A stretch of 64,000 bases of DNA from assembly GCF_003987215.1 (NCBI RefSeq), contig NZ_PIPW01000002.1:186001-250000 (forward strand), written 5' to 3'. Source of the DNA: Pseudidiomarina halophila (GTDB taxonomy: Bacteria; Pseudomonadota; Gammaproteobacteria; Enterobacterales; Alteromonadaceae). Made by a program: the position numbers and the translations under genes. Below are positions 38,504 to 47,732 of this stretch, piece after piece. The notes under the pieces were generated by a model. That model made no database searches and had not been told where the DNA came from. It worked only from the letters and a program-made list of their open reading frames with translations. Position 1 is the stretch's first letter. The number at the start of each line of letters is the position of its first letter.

Positions 38504-39859
38504 CTATTCGGCGCTTACCACTGAATGAATCCAACTGGATATTTTTTGCGTGACGCTTTTATCAAAGCCGTTCGGAAGACTTTGGTAGAGCGCGACATTG
38601 CCATCATCGGTGGCCTGAAACATATGGTTATAGTTCGGCAAAATCACCGCATCAATGTTGGCGTGCGTGCAACTGGCGAGGGCCTGTTGTAAGCCAGAGA
38701 CATTCTCTTCGGCAGGCACCTGAACGTCTTTGTCGCCATTCATGATGAGCGTTGGGACGCAGAGCTTACGCCAGTAATGTGTCGGATCTGTCGCAAGAAT
38801 GCCATGCAAAGCGGCATCGTGAATGTTGTCCCGCGACAGGGTATAGGTGGTCGCACCGTAGGTATCATAAATATCGCGTTGCTGTGGGGTGAGATCATTA
38901 AGTAGCGCAGCAATACTGGCTTCCCGCTCAGCGTTATCGCCGGCCGTAAGCACGCGTTGATAAAAGGCCTGGGCAATCTGCTGCAATACTTGTGCTTGTT
39001 CAGCCGTCGCACCTTTAGCCATCGACTCAGTTTTGTCCTGAAGCACGATAGCATCGATACCGTTTAAGCCGACGCCACCCAAACTTATCAAAAACTCTGG
39101 AGTGACTTGATTAGCTGCCATGGCGACAACCGTAGAACCTTCACTGTGGCCGACAAAACCGATCGCCGCGTCGGGGAATTGTGCGCTTAAGAACCTATGA
39201 GCGGCAAGGTAATCAGCTGTCAGATCACTGACACCCGCCTCAATATAGTTGCCTTGTGACCGCCTGATACCCCGTTTGTCGTAGCTAAACACGGCGATAT
39301 TGTCAGCGGCGAGCTGGCGCGCCAGCTTGTCATAGAGCTGATGTTTGCCAAAAGTACCAGCACGATCTGTTGGTCCGCTGCCGTGGGCAATGAGTGCGAT
39401 AGTGCGCACGGTGCCTTGTGCCGGAGCATACAAACTCCCGCTGAGCCAAGTGCCATCAGTTGCCTGGAATTGTAACTCCTGTACCGCGGCATCCTTGGCT
39501 GCCTCATTAGTAACTGGACAGAGTTCGACCGGAAGTTGCATCCCTTGCGTGAGTTTGCCCACCAGGCACTTATCGGCGCGCGTTTGCAATGACAATTGAG
39601 CACCAAGCGTTGGTAATGCCATGGTAATACTGTCATCCGTGATTGTGAGGTCGTTAACCGGAATTGTAGCAACTCCTTGCGCAGGACTACTGACGTTGGC
39701 GGTAGGACCATAGCTTTGCCGATAAATGGTCAACTCTAATGGTAACTGCTGTTCGTCAGGCAAAGTCGCATGCCCTTCCCACTTGTCGGTTTTTAGCTCT
39801 GCGCTCATTGCGCTATTTACTAAAAAAATCGTCAAAACCGCTAACAACATCTTTTTCAT
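38504..39859 (-). CDS. Exported alpha/beta hydrolase
   Basis: A 451-residue protein with a signal peptide (MKKMLLAVLTIFLVNSAMSA), an N-terminal beta-rich domain of about 120 residues (ELKTDKWEGHATLPDEQQLP) and an alpha/beta hydrolase: oxyanion loop LIAHGSGPTDRAGTFGKH, nucleophile elbow GFVGHSEGSTV, acid in MNGDKDVQVPAE, and His in NYNHMFQ. The layout is that of exported esterase/peptidase-like hydrolases; the substrate is unknown. GGAAG precedes ATG 39859. Confidence 0.87.
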   Translation of the reverse strand: MKKMLLAVLTIFLVNSAMSAELKTDKWEGHATLPDEQQLPLELTIYRQSYGPTANVSSPAQGVATIPVNDLTITDDSITMALPTLGAQLSLQTRADKCLVGKLTQGMQLPVELCPVTNEAAKDAAVQELQFQATDGTWLSGSLYAPAQGTVRTIALIAHGSGPTDRAGTFGKHQLYDKLARQLAADNIAVFSYDKRGIRRSQGNYIEAGVSDLTADYLAAHRFLSAQFPDAAIGFVGHSEGSTVVAMAANQVTPEFLISLGGVGLNGIDAIVLQDKTESMAKGATAEQAQVLQQIAQAFYQRVLTAGDNAEREASIAALLNDLTPQQRDIYDTYGATTYTLSRDNIHDAALHGILATDPTHYWRKLCVPTLIMNGDKDVQVPAEENVSGLQQALASCTHANIDAVILPNYNHMFQATDDGNVALYQSLPNGFDKSVTQKISSWIHSVVSAE

Positions 39860-40057
39860 GATGGCTTCCACTTGGTTAGGTTCTCGCCGCGTTTTGCTTA
39901 GGCTTCATCAGGGCCCGGAACGCTGCAGTTAGTATCGTTAATCACAACGACCGATAGTTACCTAACGTTAGAAGCAATAAATATGCCAAGTGAATTGCGT
40001 GGCTAACAACTGCGTACGCCGTCGCAGACTAAGTTCCCGCTGCGCAGCTGCGTTTCA

Positions 40058-41881
40058 TTAGAGCGGCCACACGATCAGCAGCAGCGGCATGGAAACGATG
40101 ACGACCAGAGCCTGGACAGGTAGACCCAGCTTCCAGTAGTCGCCGAATCGGAAGCCACCAGGGCCCAATATCAGCGTATTATTCTGATGCCCAATCGGTG
40201 TTAAAAACGCACAAGAAGCGCCAATGGCAACGGCCATCAGAAATGAATCCGGGTTGACGTTGAGTACCGATGAAATACTGATTGCTATGGGGCACATGAC
40301 CGCTGCGGTGGCGGCATTGTTCATTAAGTCGGACAAGAACATCGTCACCAACAAAATAGCCAGCAAACCAATGATGGCATTGCCCTGCGCAACGCTATCG
40401 ACCAGGAATGTGGCGATGAGCGCAGCAGTTCCCGATGATTCCATCGCCCCGGCAACGGGTATCAATGCTCCCAGCAGAACAATAACCGGCCAATCGACCG
40501 CTTCGTACACTTTGCGTAGCGATACGGTGCCCAATGCCATAGAGGCGAGTACGCCTAGAGCAAACGACACTGCGGCTGGTAGCCACCCGAGTGCGGCGAC
40601 AGCGATGGCTCCGAGCATGATTAAGCTGGCTTGCCAAATTTTGGCTTTGCTTGGAATGCGGAGCTCGCGTTGCGCCAACGGCACACAACCGTTATCCGCG
40701 GCAAACTCGGCAATCGCCTCAGGTGGACCTTGCATCAGCAGCAAATCACCAGATTGGAAGTTGATCGCCCGAAGCCGCTTCATCGAGCGCTTACCCTCGC
40801 GCGAAAAAGCGAGCAAGTTAATGCCATAGCGCGTGCGCAACAGGATGTCTTTGGCGGAGTTTCCAACGAGTCGGGAGTTAGGTTGAACGACTAACTCGAA
40901 AAGCGCGATTTCGCTTTGTTTGCTCTCTTCGCCGTCATCGTCTTCGTCGGTTTCCGTTTGCTCCTGTGCCTCGGTCTCTTTTTCGTCATCTTCGACCGAC
41001 TCTTCAAGTTTAAGCCCCAGTATGGATAACACATCCTTGAGCGCGTCGGCTTCTGCTTCCAGCATTAATATGTCGCCGGCATGAACGCGACGACCGGGAT
41101 TTGCGGCAATGATTTTTACCTCATGCTGCACAATCCCAATGATCTGTGCATCGACATCTTTCAGTTCCGCTTCAATTTCATGCAGGGATAAGCCGTCAGA
41201 CTTGCTCCCTTCCTCGACCCGAACCTCGGTGATGTACGCACCTGACTCAAAGCCTTCGAGCCCCGACTGTTTGCGTGCAGGCACCAGTCGCCGGCCAATG
41301 AGTGCGATAAAAATCACGCCTGTGGCGGCAACGGCAAGTCCAATAGGAGTGAAGTCAAACATACCGAAATTGCCTAAGCCCGCTTCCGCCCGAAAGCCTG
41401 AAACAATGATGTTAGGTGGTGTTCCCACCAGTGTTGTCATGCCACCTAAAATGGTGCCGAAAGCGAGGGGCATCAATACCTGGCCGGCGGTTAGCTCAAG
41501 CCGTTTCGACACCTGTACGGCAACGGGCATTAACAAAGCCATAGCGCCAACGTTATTCATAAAGCCTGAGAGCAGGGCACCTAAACCAACCAGCGCACTT
41601 ATGCTCACGATGGTACCCGCGTTGGCGGGCAGAGCGACACGTGTCAGGGCGTCAACCGCGCCTGAGTTTTGCAGACCTTGACTCAATATGAGGACACAGG
41701 CGACGGTGATGACAGCTGGGTGACCAAAGCCGCTAAATGCAGCAGAACCATCAACGAGCCCAGCAATAACGCAAGCTAAAAGCGCCGCCAAAGCCACCAT
41801 GTCGTGGCGCCAGCGACCTAGCAAAAACATCACTACGGTCGCCAGCAGGATGGCGAGAATAAGCCACTGATCCAGCGTCAT
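40058..41881 (-). CDS. SLC13/DASS-family permease with two RCK_C domains
   Basis: A 607-residue transporter with two membrane halves (helices in 1-200 and 395-607), of the sodium/anion symporter type ([17 protein letters not shown] and [13 protein letters not shown]; second-half [17 protein letters not shown]). Between them are two RCK_C (TrkA-C) domains, separated by an acidic linker of about 30 residues that is almost all Glu/Asp/Gln (about 40910-41010). Family members carry sulfate, dicarboxylates or other anions. Its ATG overlaps the stop of the ectC gene (ATGA), so it is translated together with ectC. Confidence 0.88.
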   Translation of the reverse strand: MTLDQWLILAILLATVVMFLLGRWRHDMVALAALLACVIAGLVDGSAAFSGFGHPAVITVACVLILSQGLQNSGAVDALTRVALPANAGTIVSISALVGLGALLSGFMNNVGAMALLMPVAVQVSKRLELTAGQVLMPLAFGTILGGMTTLVGTPPNIIVSGFRAEAGLGNFGMFDFTPIGLAVAATGVIFIALIGRRLVPARKQSGLEGFESGAYITEVRVEEGSKSDGLSLHEIEAELKDVDAQIIGIVQHEVKIIAANPGRRVHAGDILMLEAEADALKDVLSILGLKLEESVEDDEKETEAQEQTETDEDDDGEESKQSEIALFELVVQPNSRLVGNSAKDILLRTRYGINLLAFSREGKRSMKRLRAINFQSGDLLLMQGPPEAIAEFAADNGCVPLAQRELRIPSKAKIWQASLIMLGAIAVAALGWLPAAVSFALGVLASMALGTVSLRKVYEAVDWPVIVLLGALIPVAGAMESSGTAALIATFLVDSVAQGNAIIGLLAILLVTMFLSDLMNNAATAAVMCPIAISISSVLNVNPDSFLMAVAIGASCAFLTPIGHQNNTLILGPGGFRFGDYWKLGLPVQALVVIVSMPLLLIVWPL

Positions 41882-42279
41882 AAGTCGGTGACTGCCTCGG
41901 CTTCAAGAGGATAAGCGCCGTCTGCTCCATGAATCTCTTTGCCGTTCAGCGGTGGGTTGAACACACAAGCCAATTGTAATTCTAATTGAGCCTTTAGAAT
42001 GTGGTTATCGTTGTTGTTCAGCATGTACACGGTGCCTGGCTTAATCGGGTGTTCAACGCCCGTCGCCAAATCCAGAATAGAGCCTTCGCCACTAATACAG
42101 TAAACCGTCTCTAAATGATTCTTATAGTGAATGGGCGTTTCGGTATTGGCATAGATGGTGGTGATATGAAAGGAGTAGCCCATATTATCGTCCTTGAGGG
42201 ACATTCGGACACTGTTCCAGGTTTCACCATCCACTTTTCGATCTGAGTTACGGCAATCTTCTAGTGTTCGTACAATCAT
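41878..42279 (-). CDS. ectC: L-ectoine synthase EctC (solitary)
   Basis: A 133-residue cupin with the EctC pattern: MIVRTLEDC start, [57 protein letters not shown] and [18 protein letters not shown]. Residues matching the known iron ligands are the Glu of HLETVYC, Tyr of GTVYML and His of NDNHIL. EctC closes N-gamma-acetyl-diaminobutyrate to ectoine. No ectA, ectB or ask_ect gene is in the window. GAGGAG precedes ATG 42279. Overlaps the permease gene by ATGA. Confidence 0.9.
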   Translation of the reverse strand: MIVRTLEDCRNSDRKVDGETWNSVRMSLKDDNMGYSFHITTIYANTETPIHYKNHLETVYCISGEGSILDLATGVEHPIKPGTVYMLNNNDNHILKAQLELQLACVFNPPLNGKEIHGADGAYPLEAEAVTDL

Positions 42280-42410
42280 GCAGGTTTCTCCTCGCAAAGC
42301 CCCTAGGCGTTCTTTTGATTCCATAAAACTAGCGCGCTTTCGACTCAGTGTATATAACCAAAGACTTTTCTAATTTGTAAAATCAGCCGTGGGAGATGAA
42401 CTGTAGTTGG

Positions 42411-43148
42411 CTATAACTTAAATCGTGCATAAAGAGGATTATGGTCAGAAACTTTACGTGTATCGATCGCTGAAGTTCCCTGTAGTGACAGATCGCGGTA
42501 GAAGATGAAGTCGAGAGGGTGCTGCCGGTAGGTTTTAATATGATGTGGGTCGACCATAATCGCGTGCTTGAGGCCGACGCTGCGACAGAATTGCAGCAAC
42601 CGCAAGCGGCGTTGGCGGCTCCACACGTTAAAATCGCCGGCAACAATAAGTGGTCCTTTGTGTCCTAATAGCTCTTCTTTGATGAACTCTATTTCTTGAG
42701 AAAATTGGTTTGCACGGACAAAGTTCATCGCATGAACATTGACGACTAACAATGAGCCACCCTCTGCTAACGAGTGATACGAGAGCATGTAACTTTTGTG
42801 TGTTGCGAACATGCCTTCGCGCTTTCTGCTTAGTCGAGTTTGAGCTTCTGTAAAAGCATACTTGCTTGCGGTGAGTACACCATAAATAGAGCGACGTGTT
42901 TGCATATTTGGCGCAATAGCATAAGACCATTGCGGTAGTAACCAGTTACTCTTGGTCGTCAGTTTTGCCTCTTGAAACAACAAAAACAGACAGGGGTAGT
43001 TTGCCAAAACGCCAGCCAAAACACGTTGAAAATCTGGTGTTTCGGTAAGTTTCTGAGTATTCCAACACAACACACCAAATTCTTCGCCATGATGAATAGG
43101 GTGCTCGTGTATGAACTGCTGAGGAATCACGGTTTTTGGTTTAAGCAC
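42411..43148 (-). CDS. Endonuclease/exonuclease/phosphatase (EEP) family protein
   Basis: A 245-residue EEP-fold protein: VLCWNTQKL at the start (Asn ligand), FLLFQEAKL (Glu ligand), VVNVHAMNF, VAGDFNVWS (Asp-Asn), and VSDHNPLYARF (catalytic Asp-His). Resembles E. coli YafD more than exonuclease III. Substrate may be DNA, RNA or a phospholipid; I cannot tell. No signal peptide. Lower-GC DNA begins around here. Confidence 0.82.
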   Translation of the reverse strand: MLKPKTVIPQQFIHEHPIHHGEEFGVLCWNTQKLTETPDFQRVLAGVLANYPCLFLLFQEAKLTTKSNWLLPQWSYAIAPNMQTRRSIYGVLTASKYAFTEAQTRLSRKREGMFATHKSYMLSYHSLAEGGSLLVVNVHAMNFVRANQFSQEIEFIKEELLGHKGPLIVAGDFNVWSRQRRLRLLQFCRSVGLKHAIMVDPHHIKTYRQHPLDFIFYRDLSLQGTSAIDTRKVSDHNPLYARFKL

Positions 43149-43365
43149 AGCTCCGCCTTCATTAGAAATCTGCAGACTGATTATTCTTCAAACAGTATGA
43201 TTGTAGACTTTTCACTGGTGTTTAGCATTAGCTGCAGCTGTTACTTAATGTGACATTTTCCCAGGATTAGGGCCATGCCTTCGATAAGATTTCACTGATA
43301 CTTCCGGTAATAGGCTTTAACGGAAGTGAATTGTTGACCACTGCAGCGCTGTCTAAGCAGTACAA

Positions 43366-44676
43366 CTACCGCGCAAGCCGCTGTGCATGTCTGCGCATGC
43401 CATCGAAGATCGGATCAGCAATAAAGCCTGGGAACGTAGCGGGTAATTCACTGGCAACTTTTTGTATCACATCTTCCGTTCGCGCAGCCATTTCATCCAA
43501 TATTCCATTCATGGAATCTTCACTGAAGCCGACGTCTTTCGCTGTCGCCAGAAAGTGCTCGCGACGAATCATACGACATTCGTACTTTCTTCCCCGACTA
43601 CCTTTGAGAGACATGGCTAACTTGAGATCTTTTTCGTGTAAGCCCCTTTTACTAATGGCAGGAAAAGCCGACAAGATGTCATACAGAGGTGTGAGGCGAT
43701 ACTGGCTTCCTCGCCCGATAAAAATTGAAAAGTTCTTCGCATGGCCGTCGGTAGCGCCCAACAACCAAAATAAAACCTGAGCGCGCATAAACACATGGCG
43801 GTCTTCCATCGGATTGCCTGAGCCCAGCAGTTCTTTCATGATTGTTGCGATTGCCGGGCCACCATCGGTTTCATATTTTCTGGCTGGCGAGGTACCTGTG
43901 ACCTGGCAGAAATCTTCTTGCGGAAGACGCATAATCCATGAACCATCTGCGCTGAGCTTGCGATCAAAGCGTTCCACGGCGAGCGCTTTCATACCGTCAG
44001 GGGCGATGATCTCGCAATTTGCCGTGTCAAATCCGTAGGCTTTGGCGATTTTTAGGCACAAATATTCATTTTCAACGCTGTGCTTCATGTCGATGACGCG
44101 GTCATGCGACTGAATTTCGCCAATGGGTAGTTTGATAATATAATTTGTTGGCGTTGCGTTATGCGGTAAATGCCATTGTCCGTCGTGAAACAATAAGGCC
44201 GTTTTCTCTTGCGCTCCGGCAAGTGAGATACGAAAGTCGCGCTGGTCTTTTAACATGCCTAACGGGGTTTTTGATTGGTATCCCCTCAGGATTCTGCCAA
44301 CTTGCTCGTCAGTGAGTGGGCTGGCTTCAATATGTTTAATATCGGGCGCTGGAGAGTGTTGGGGAACCAGTTGAATGGCTCCAACACAATCACGTCCGAT
44401 TTGCGCCAGGATATCAAATGGCTCGGTCGAATTAGCCTGAAAACGAGCGACTATGCGGTCACGAATTTCACGAGAGTCAGGAATAAGGTTGTCAAAATAA
44501 TTATAAACTTCTGGACCGTCGTATCGGGTACTTTGAAGTGGTAATGACATGGATATGCTGCGTCGCCCGGGTGACACCAACCAGCTTTTGTCATAAGTGA
44601 ACTGATTTGCCCCGCTTCGCGTTCGGGTATATTCGCCAACCTTAATGCCATTCATATAAACATCAAGCTTTTCCAT
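43366..44676 (-). CDS. hipA: HipA-family toxin kinase
   Basis: A 436-residue HipA: N-subdomain (LDVYMNGIKVGEYTRTRSGANQF), LAGAQEKTALLFHDGQWHLP (ATP-loop region), ATDGHAKNFSIFIG (catalytic Asp-x-x-x-x-Asn) and YRLTPLYDILSAFP (metal-binding Asp). HipA phosphorylates glutamyl-tRNA synthetase in E. coli and causes persistence; related members act on other targets. Length is normal, all key residues are present. Starts 3 bases after the hipB stop. Confidence 0.93.
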   Translation of the reverse strand: MEKLDVYMNGIKVGEYTRTRSGANQFTYDKSWLVSPGRRSISMSLPLQSTRYDGPEVYNYFDNLIPDSREIRDRIVARFQANSTEPFDILAQIGRDCVGAIQLVPQHSPAPDIKHIEASPLTDEQVGRILRGYQSKTPLGMLKDQRDFRISLAGAQEKTALLFHDGQWHLPHNATPTNYIIKLPIGEIQSHDRVIDMKHSVENEYLCLKIAKAYGFDTANCEIIAPDGMKALAVERFDRKLSADGSWIMRLPQEDFCQVTGTSPARKYETDGGPAIATIMKELLGSGNPMEDRHVFMRAQVLFWLLGATDGHAKNFSIFIGRGSQYRLTPLYDILSAFPAISKRGLHEKDLKLAMSLKGSRGRKYECRMIRREHFLATAKDVGFSEDSMNGILDEMAARTEDVIQKVASELPATFPGFIADPIFDGMRRHAQRLAR

Positions 44677-44679
44677 GAG

Positions 44680-44934
44680 CTACCATCCTTCATTCCATTG
44701 GGAGGCGTTTTCGTTTTGTACTTGGTTACGAGTCGTTATATCAATTTTTAGATTGAGAGCGGCCAGAATTTTGAAAACGGTTTCTAACTTACACGTCTCA
44801 GGGTTATTTTCGAAGTTCGAAACAGTAGCAACACGGATACCGACAAGCTCAGCAATATCTGCCTGAGTGAGGCCTCGTTTAGTTCGGTAGTCTTTGACTA
44901 ATCTACTCAACTGCTCGGGTCGGGTGATATTCAT
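44680..44934 (-). CDS. hipB: HipB-like XRE antitoxin
   Basis: An 84-residue XRE protein: YRTKRGLTQADIAELVGIRVATVS is the helix-turn-helix, and the Trp/Asn-rich C-terminus (ASQWNEGW) is likely the toxin-blocking tail. Represses its own operon as a dimer and neutralises HipA. Start ATG 44934 has GGAG 10 bases before. Directly upstream lie four palindromic operators. Confidence 0.9.
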   Translation of the reverse strand: MNITRPEQLSRLVKDYRTKRGLTQADIAELVGIRVATVSNFENNPETCKLETVFKILAALNLKIDITTRNQVQNENASQWNEGW

Positions 44935-44955
44935 GATTCGATTGCTCCGAAATGT

Positions 44956-44971
44956 TTCGTTCGATAACGAA
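44956..44971. promoter_or_regulatory. Perfect 16-bp palindrome next to the hipB start
   Basis: TTCGTTCGATAACGAA reads the same on both strands. It lies 21 bases upstream of the hipB ATG and 11 bases before the first TACGC operator; its sequence differs from that operator. Possible extra binding site, or part of the ribosome-loading region. Confidence 0.4.
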
Positions 44972-44982
44972 TCTGATGACTA

Positions 44983-45077
44983 TACGCCATAGCGTAATAT
45001 TTCGCAATATACGCTGTGGCGTAATAGTTGAATATATACGCTTAAGCGCAAAGATAGTAGGTTTACGCCACGGCGTA
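44983..45077. promoter_or_regulatory. Four phased hipBA operators (TACGC-N4-GCGTA)
   Basis: Sites at 44983-44996, 45010-45023, 45037-45050 (one mismatch, GCGCA) and 45064-45077. Each is TACGC, four bases, GCGTA. Start-to-start spacing is 27 bp in all three intervals. E. coli hipBA also has multiple palindromic HipB operators (with a different sequence). The array overlaps the only plausible promoter of the operon, so it is the likely repressor target. Confidence 0.8.
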
Positions 45078-45224
45078 ATTTGTGCTTCTTCAAGCTGTGA
45101 TGTTAAGGCGAGCTACAATGAAGTACGGCTCAATTACTCTCCGAAGTGGCGGTGCAGCTAAAGGTCAAAATTAAACTGAAAAAGCAGTGGAATGTAATTT
45201 TGTCCCAATTTGGACACACAGGAA

Positions 45225-45240
45225 ACCTCTGCCTCCGGAG
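45225..45240 (+). repeat. Att-like copy of the tRNA-Arg anticodon region
   Basis: ACCTCTGCCTCCGGAG matches bases 53106-53121 inside the tRNA-Arg(CCG) gene exactly, in the same orientation. Flanking bases do not match. Candidate distal attachment site of an integrated island. Confidence 0.55.
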
Positions 45241-45533
45241 TATACCCCAACGAAAAGTGGTTAAGTGGCACCATACCTAGGAAAGTGGTTTTATCAGGTG
45301 TGGCGCGGCTTACAGACGATTTTTGATGAGGCCATTTAGCCAGGTATTTCAACTTTTGAGGCCAACAAGCTGCAAAACATGACACATCGAACTATGCCAA
45401 AAAGGACACTTAGCCAAAAATGCATCGGATTTAAGGCCAACAAAAGTTTTCGGAGGTAACTCCGAACAAAAAGCGCATGAAAAAGACTATAAAAACCGCG
45501 CCAAATTTGAAATAAAACTGAGTAAATGTGCTA

Positions 45534-45556
45534 CCTTAAGCCCATAGGGCTTAAGG
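45534..45556. repeat. Perfect inverted repeat downstream of abiEii
   Basis: CCTTAAGCCC, three-base loop, GGGCTTAAGG. It lies 45 bases beyond the abiEii stop. No T run follows, so the terminator call is uncertain. Confidence 0.5.
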
Positions 45557-45600
45557 CAAGGGGTACGGGGTAAAGTGGTTTAGGAAGAACACGACGCGCG

Positions 45601-46527
45601 TTATGAATTGAGAGCTTCCTTAAGTTTGTTATAAGCTATCCGGTGCCTTTCCTCACTCATTTTTTGGAGGTTATTCAGTTTCCAACGAACAGCAGGCAAC
45701 TGCTCAATATTCGCAATTCCGAGTAATGACCAATCCGGTTTGCGTGACTTAAACGTCAAAAGAAACGACCTCTCCTCGTCAGTAAATGTAGCATGCATAC
45801 GTTTTACAATTTCCTCACGCGCAGCCATAAGCTCCACCAGCGGGACATCAATGTCCGCCATCGACTTAAATTCCCCCTCATAAAGGGCAGCAATATCTTT
45901 GAAATTGGGTCGTAATAATTCCGAAATAGGACGCGGGTGGCTGATCATATAAACAATTAACGCTTTACGAATATCATCAGTGAGGCCTTCATTATCCAAG
46001 AGTAGTTTGACGTCAAACAAGTCCCTAGGGTGTTGCCGATCGAGTGCGGCGCAAATTTTACCAGCATAGAGGTCGGCAAAACTGACCACTGAAATTTCCG
46101 CGAACCCGAATTCATTTTCAACCGCTTCAGTAACATTCAAAGCGGTTGATTCGTAGACCGTTCCTCGAAGAACAGGTGACAGTTCTATCTTTATCTGAGC
46201 CTTTCTACCGCCAACATCACGCTCGACCAATAAACGGAGCGCGTCCTTTTTAACTTCAAATGAGCGTATGACAGTCACATCTTGCAGCTTTGCTGTGAGG
46301 TTCCTCGCTATTTGCTCCAGATGACTTGTGATCGTTTGAAGTGCCTCACCCCGATCCATCATAGGTAAAAAGACGAGGTCAATATCAACCGACAGCCTTG
46401 GAAAATCTCTGACAAATAGGTTAATCGCTGTACCGCCTTTGAGCGCAAAACAGTCATGAGCCGCAACAAATGGTAACACCTGCATAAGCAACTGAACCTG
46501 GCGATAATAAATACTATTTCTATCCAT
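45601..46527 (-). CDS. abiEii: AbiEii-type nucleotidyltransferase toxin
   Basis: A 308-residue protein of the AbiEii/MenT family: FALKGGTAINLFVRDFPRLS followed by VDIDLVF (nucleotidyltransferase G-x-x-T and D-x-D), IKIELSP, and RDLFDVKLLL. In known systems the toxin transfers nucleotides, to tRNA 3' ends in the MenT case, and causes phage abortive infection or stasis. Follows the antitoxin gene by six bases. The GGAG ribosome site is inside the end of the antitoxin gene. Confidence 0.9.
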   Translation of the reverse strand: MDRNSIYYRQVQLLMQVLPFVAAHDCFALKGGTAINLFVRDFPRLSVDIDLVFLPMMDRGEALQTITSHLEQIARNLTAKLQDVTVIRSFEVKKDALRLLVERDVGGRKAQIKIELSPVLRGTVYESTALNVTEAVENEFGFAEISVVSFADLYAGKICAALDRQHPRDLFDVKLLLDNEGLTDDIRKALIVYMISHPRPISELLRPNFKDIAALYEGEFKSMADIDVPLVELMAAREEIVKRMHATFTDEERSFLLTFKSRKPDWSLLGIANIEQLPAVRWKLNNLQKMSEERHRIAYNKLKEALNS

Positions 46528-46533
46528 GATAAT

Positions 46534-47307
46534 TTACATCTCCTTGGGAACCGTAATTTGCCATTTGTTTTCCAGGCGACCATTTACCGCTACGACTCTC
46601 TTACCTGCCCCTAAGTCGTAATCCTCTGACTTCAAGTATTTAAACCAAGGCTGTTGATTACGCTCCGCTAACCAAAAAAATAACCGTTTCACTTTTACAT
46701 TAAGACAGCCTTTCAACAGCGTATCCAACTTACGAGGTGACAAGTTATGTAACCCCTGAAGAAGCGCGTCAGCATGCTCGAAACTGACGTGCTTAGGCAC
46801 CTCGTTGAGTACTTCCAGATAGGCTTTTTCAACACACGAATACGTTATTTCCGGCAAACCTTTTGCCCATTCATAATGACGGAACACACTTTGGTCGAGC
46901 AGTAATGACTCAGGCCACAGGCGCTTCGTGCCATGCCATGCAAAAGTAGCTCCCACATCTATCTTATTAACCCATGCCGGGAGCTTGTCGGAAGAATATA
47001 AGTTAACTATAGGATTACCACGTTTGTTTACGAAATGGCTTACGCCGTTTACCGCTAACGCACTCAACCCACCGACATGAACAGGAAGCTTAGCCATTTG
47101 CTGCAGTGAAGCGACCACGCCCTGCCAAGTCGGACGGGCTTCATCTCGGTAATAAACACCGGGAACGGCTACGACTAAGGCCCCTCTTCGAACGGAATTG
47201 TCGATGTAATGCAAACTTAACCCCTGCTCTTGTAGCCAGCGTTTCGTTGCGACCATACCAAGCGGAAGTTTTTGCTTTAGCGTTTTGCCTGCTTCGTGAT
47301 TTAGCAT
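46534..47307 (-). CDS. abiEi: AbiEi-type antitoxin
   Basis: A 257-residue protein: N-terminal winged HTH (TKRWLQEQGLSLHYIDNSVR, GALVVAVPGVYYRDEA), a middle domain with VHVGGLSALAVNGVSHFV, and a C-terminal region (LSPRKLDTLLKGCLNVKVKR) that antagonises the toxin in the AbiE family. AbiEi proteins bind inverted repeats upstream and repress the operon; candidate repeats are seen at 47374-47450. Confidence 0.88.
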   Translation of the reverse strand: MLNHEAGKTLKQKLPLGMVATKRWLQEQGLSLHYIDNSVRRGALVVAVPGVYYRDEARPTWQGVVASLQQMAKLPVHVGGLSALAVNGVSHFVNKRGNPIVNLYSSDKLPAWVNKIDVGATFAWHGTKRLWPESLLLDQSVFRHYEWAKGLPEITYSCVEKAYLEVLNEVPKHVSFEHADALLQGLHNLSPRKLDTLLKGCLNVKVKRLFFWLAERNQQPWFKYLKSEDYDLGAGKRVVAVNGRLENKWQITVPKEM

Positions 47308-47732
47308 GTGATGCTCTTATTGGTTTAAAATACTATCTATATACGTTAATTGTTGACGTGGATTTAATATTAGTCAAACTGATTTGGTTTGATAATAAAA
47401 CTAAACACGCCGATAAACAACGTATATTTGTTATTTATCAAACTGTTTGAACTCAACAACATCGTGCAGCAGACATAAATAGCACGCATGTAGCTGTATG
47501 ATTTTTGTGCTTGTTGAGGTTAGCTAACTCTTGTATCGTCCTAAATAGAAACGAATTCAAAATGGATGTGCGTCAATCCGCTACCAACGTCAAGGAGAGT
47601 TATGTTGGAGATCTATGAAAGAGTAATTGTTGCTAACGATCAATCATGTACTTCTGGTATGTATTAGCCCCCATTTAAAACGGACACTCATTAGTTAAGC
47701 GATAGGCTTAGACCTATATTTAAGGAGTGTCT
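47308..47732. other. AT-rich intergenic region (abiE promoter and IS remnant leader)
   Basis: No gene is supported. It holds the abiE promoter with inverted repeats, an AT-rich stretch, and from about 47660 a leader that ends in AAGGAG before the orfA fragment, probably what remains of one end of an insertion sequence. No terminal inverted repeat could be matched. Confidence 0.6.
47374..47450. promoter_or_regulatory. Inverted repeats in the abiE promoter region
   Basis: TCAAAC/GTTTGA occurs twice as an inverted repeat: 47374-47392 (7-base gap) and 47438-47450 (1-base gap). A further 9-bp inverted pair, ATATACGTT (47339-47347) and AACGTATAT (47419-47427), brackets the first. Likely AbiEi operators (inference). 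Confidence 0.5.

Larger units (their letters stand above)
45080..45600. other. Long non-coding gap between hipBA and abiE
   Basis: No supported gene. An open frame at 45158-45385 lacks a ribosome site and composition of a protein. Visible content: the 16-bp tRNA-like repeat (45225-45240), three copies of AAAGTGGTT (45254, 45282, 45572), a hairpin CGGAG/CTCCG near 45455, and a perfect 10-bp-stem hairpin at 45534-45556. May be a remnant of an older mobile element end. Confidence 0.6.

Noticed and set aside
43300-43327. ACTTCCG/CGGAAGT inverted repeat downstream of hipA as a terminator
   Set aside because: Seven-base stem with a 14-base loop and no T run; too weak to call.
44983-45077. Regular 27-bp repeats as a CRISPR array
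   Set aside because: Repeat units are 14-bp palindromes, the gaps are 13 bases, and there are no cas genes; the array is the hipBA promoter region.
45158-45385. 75-residue open frame on the minus strand
   Set aside because: No ribosome site and no protein-like composition; overlaps repeats and the tRNA-like sequence.
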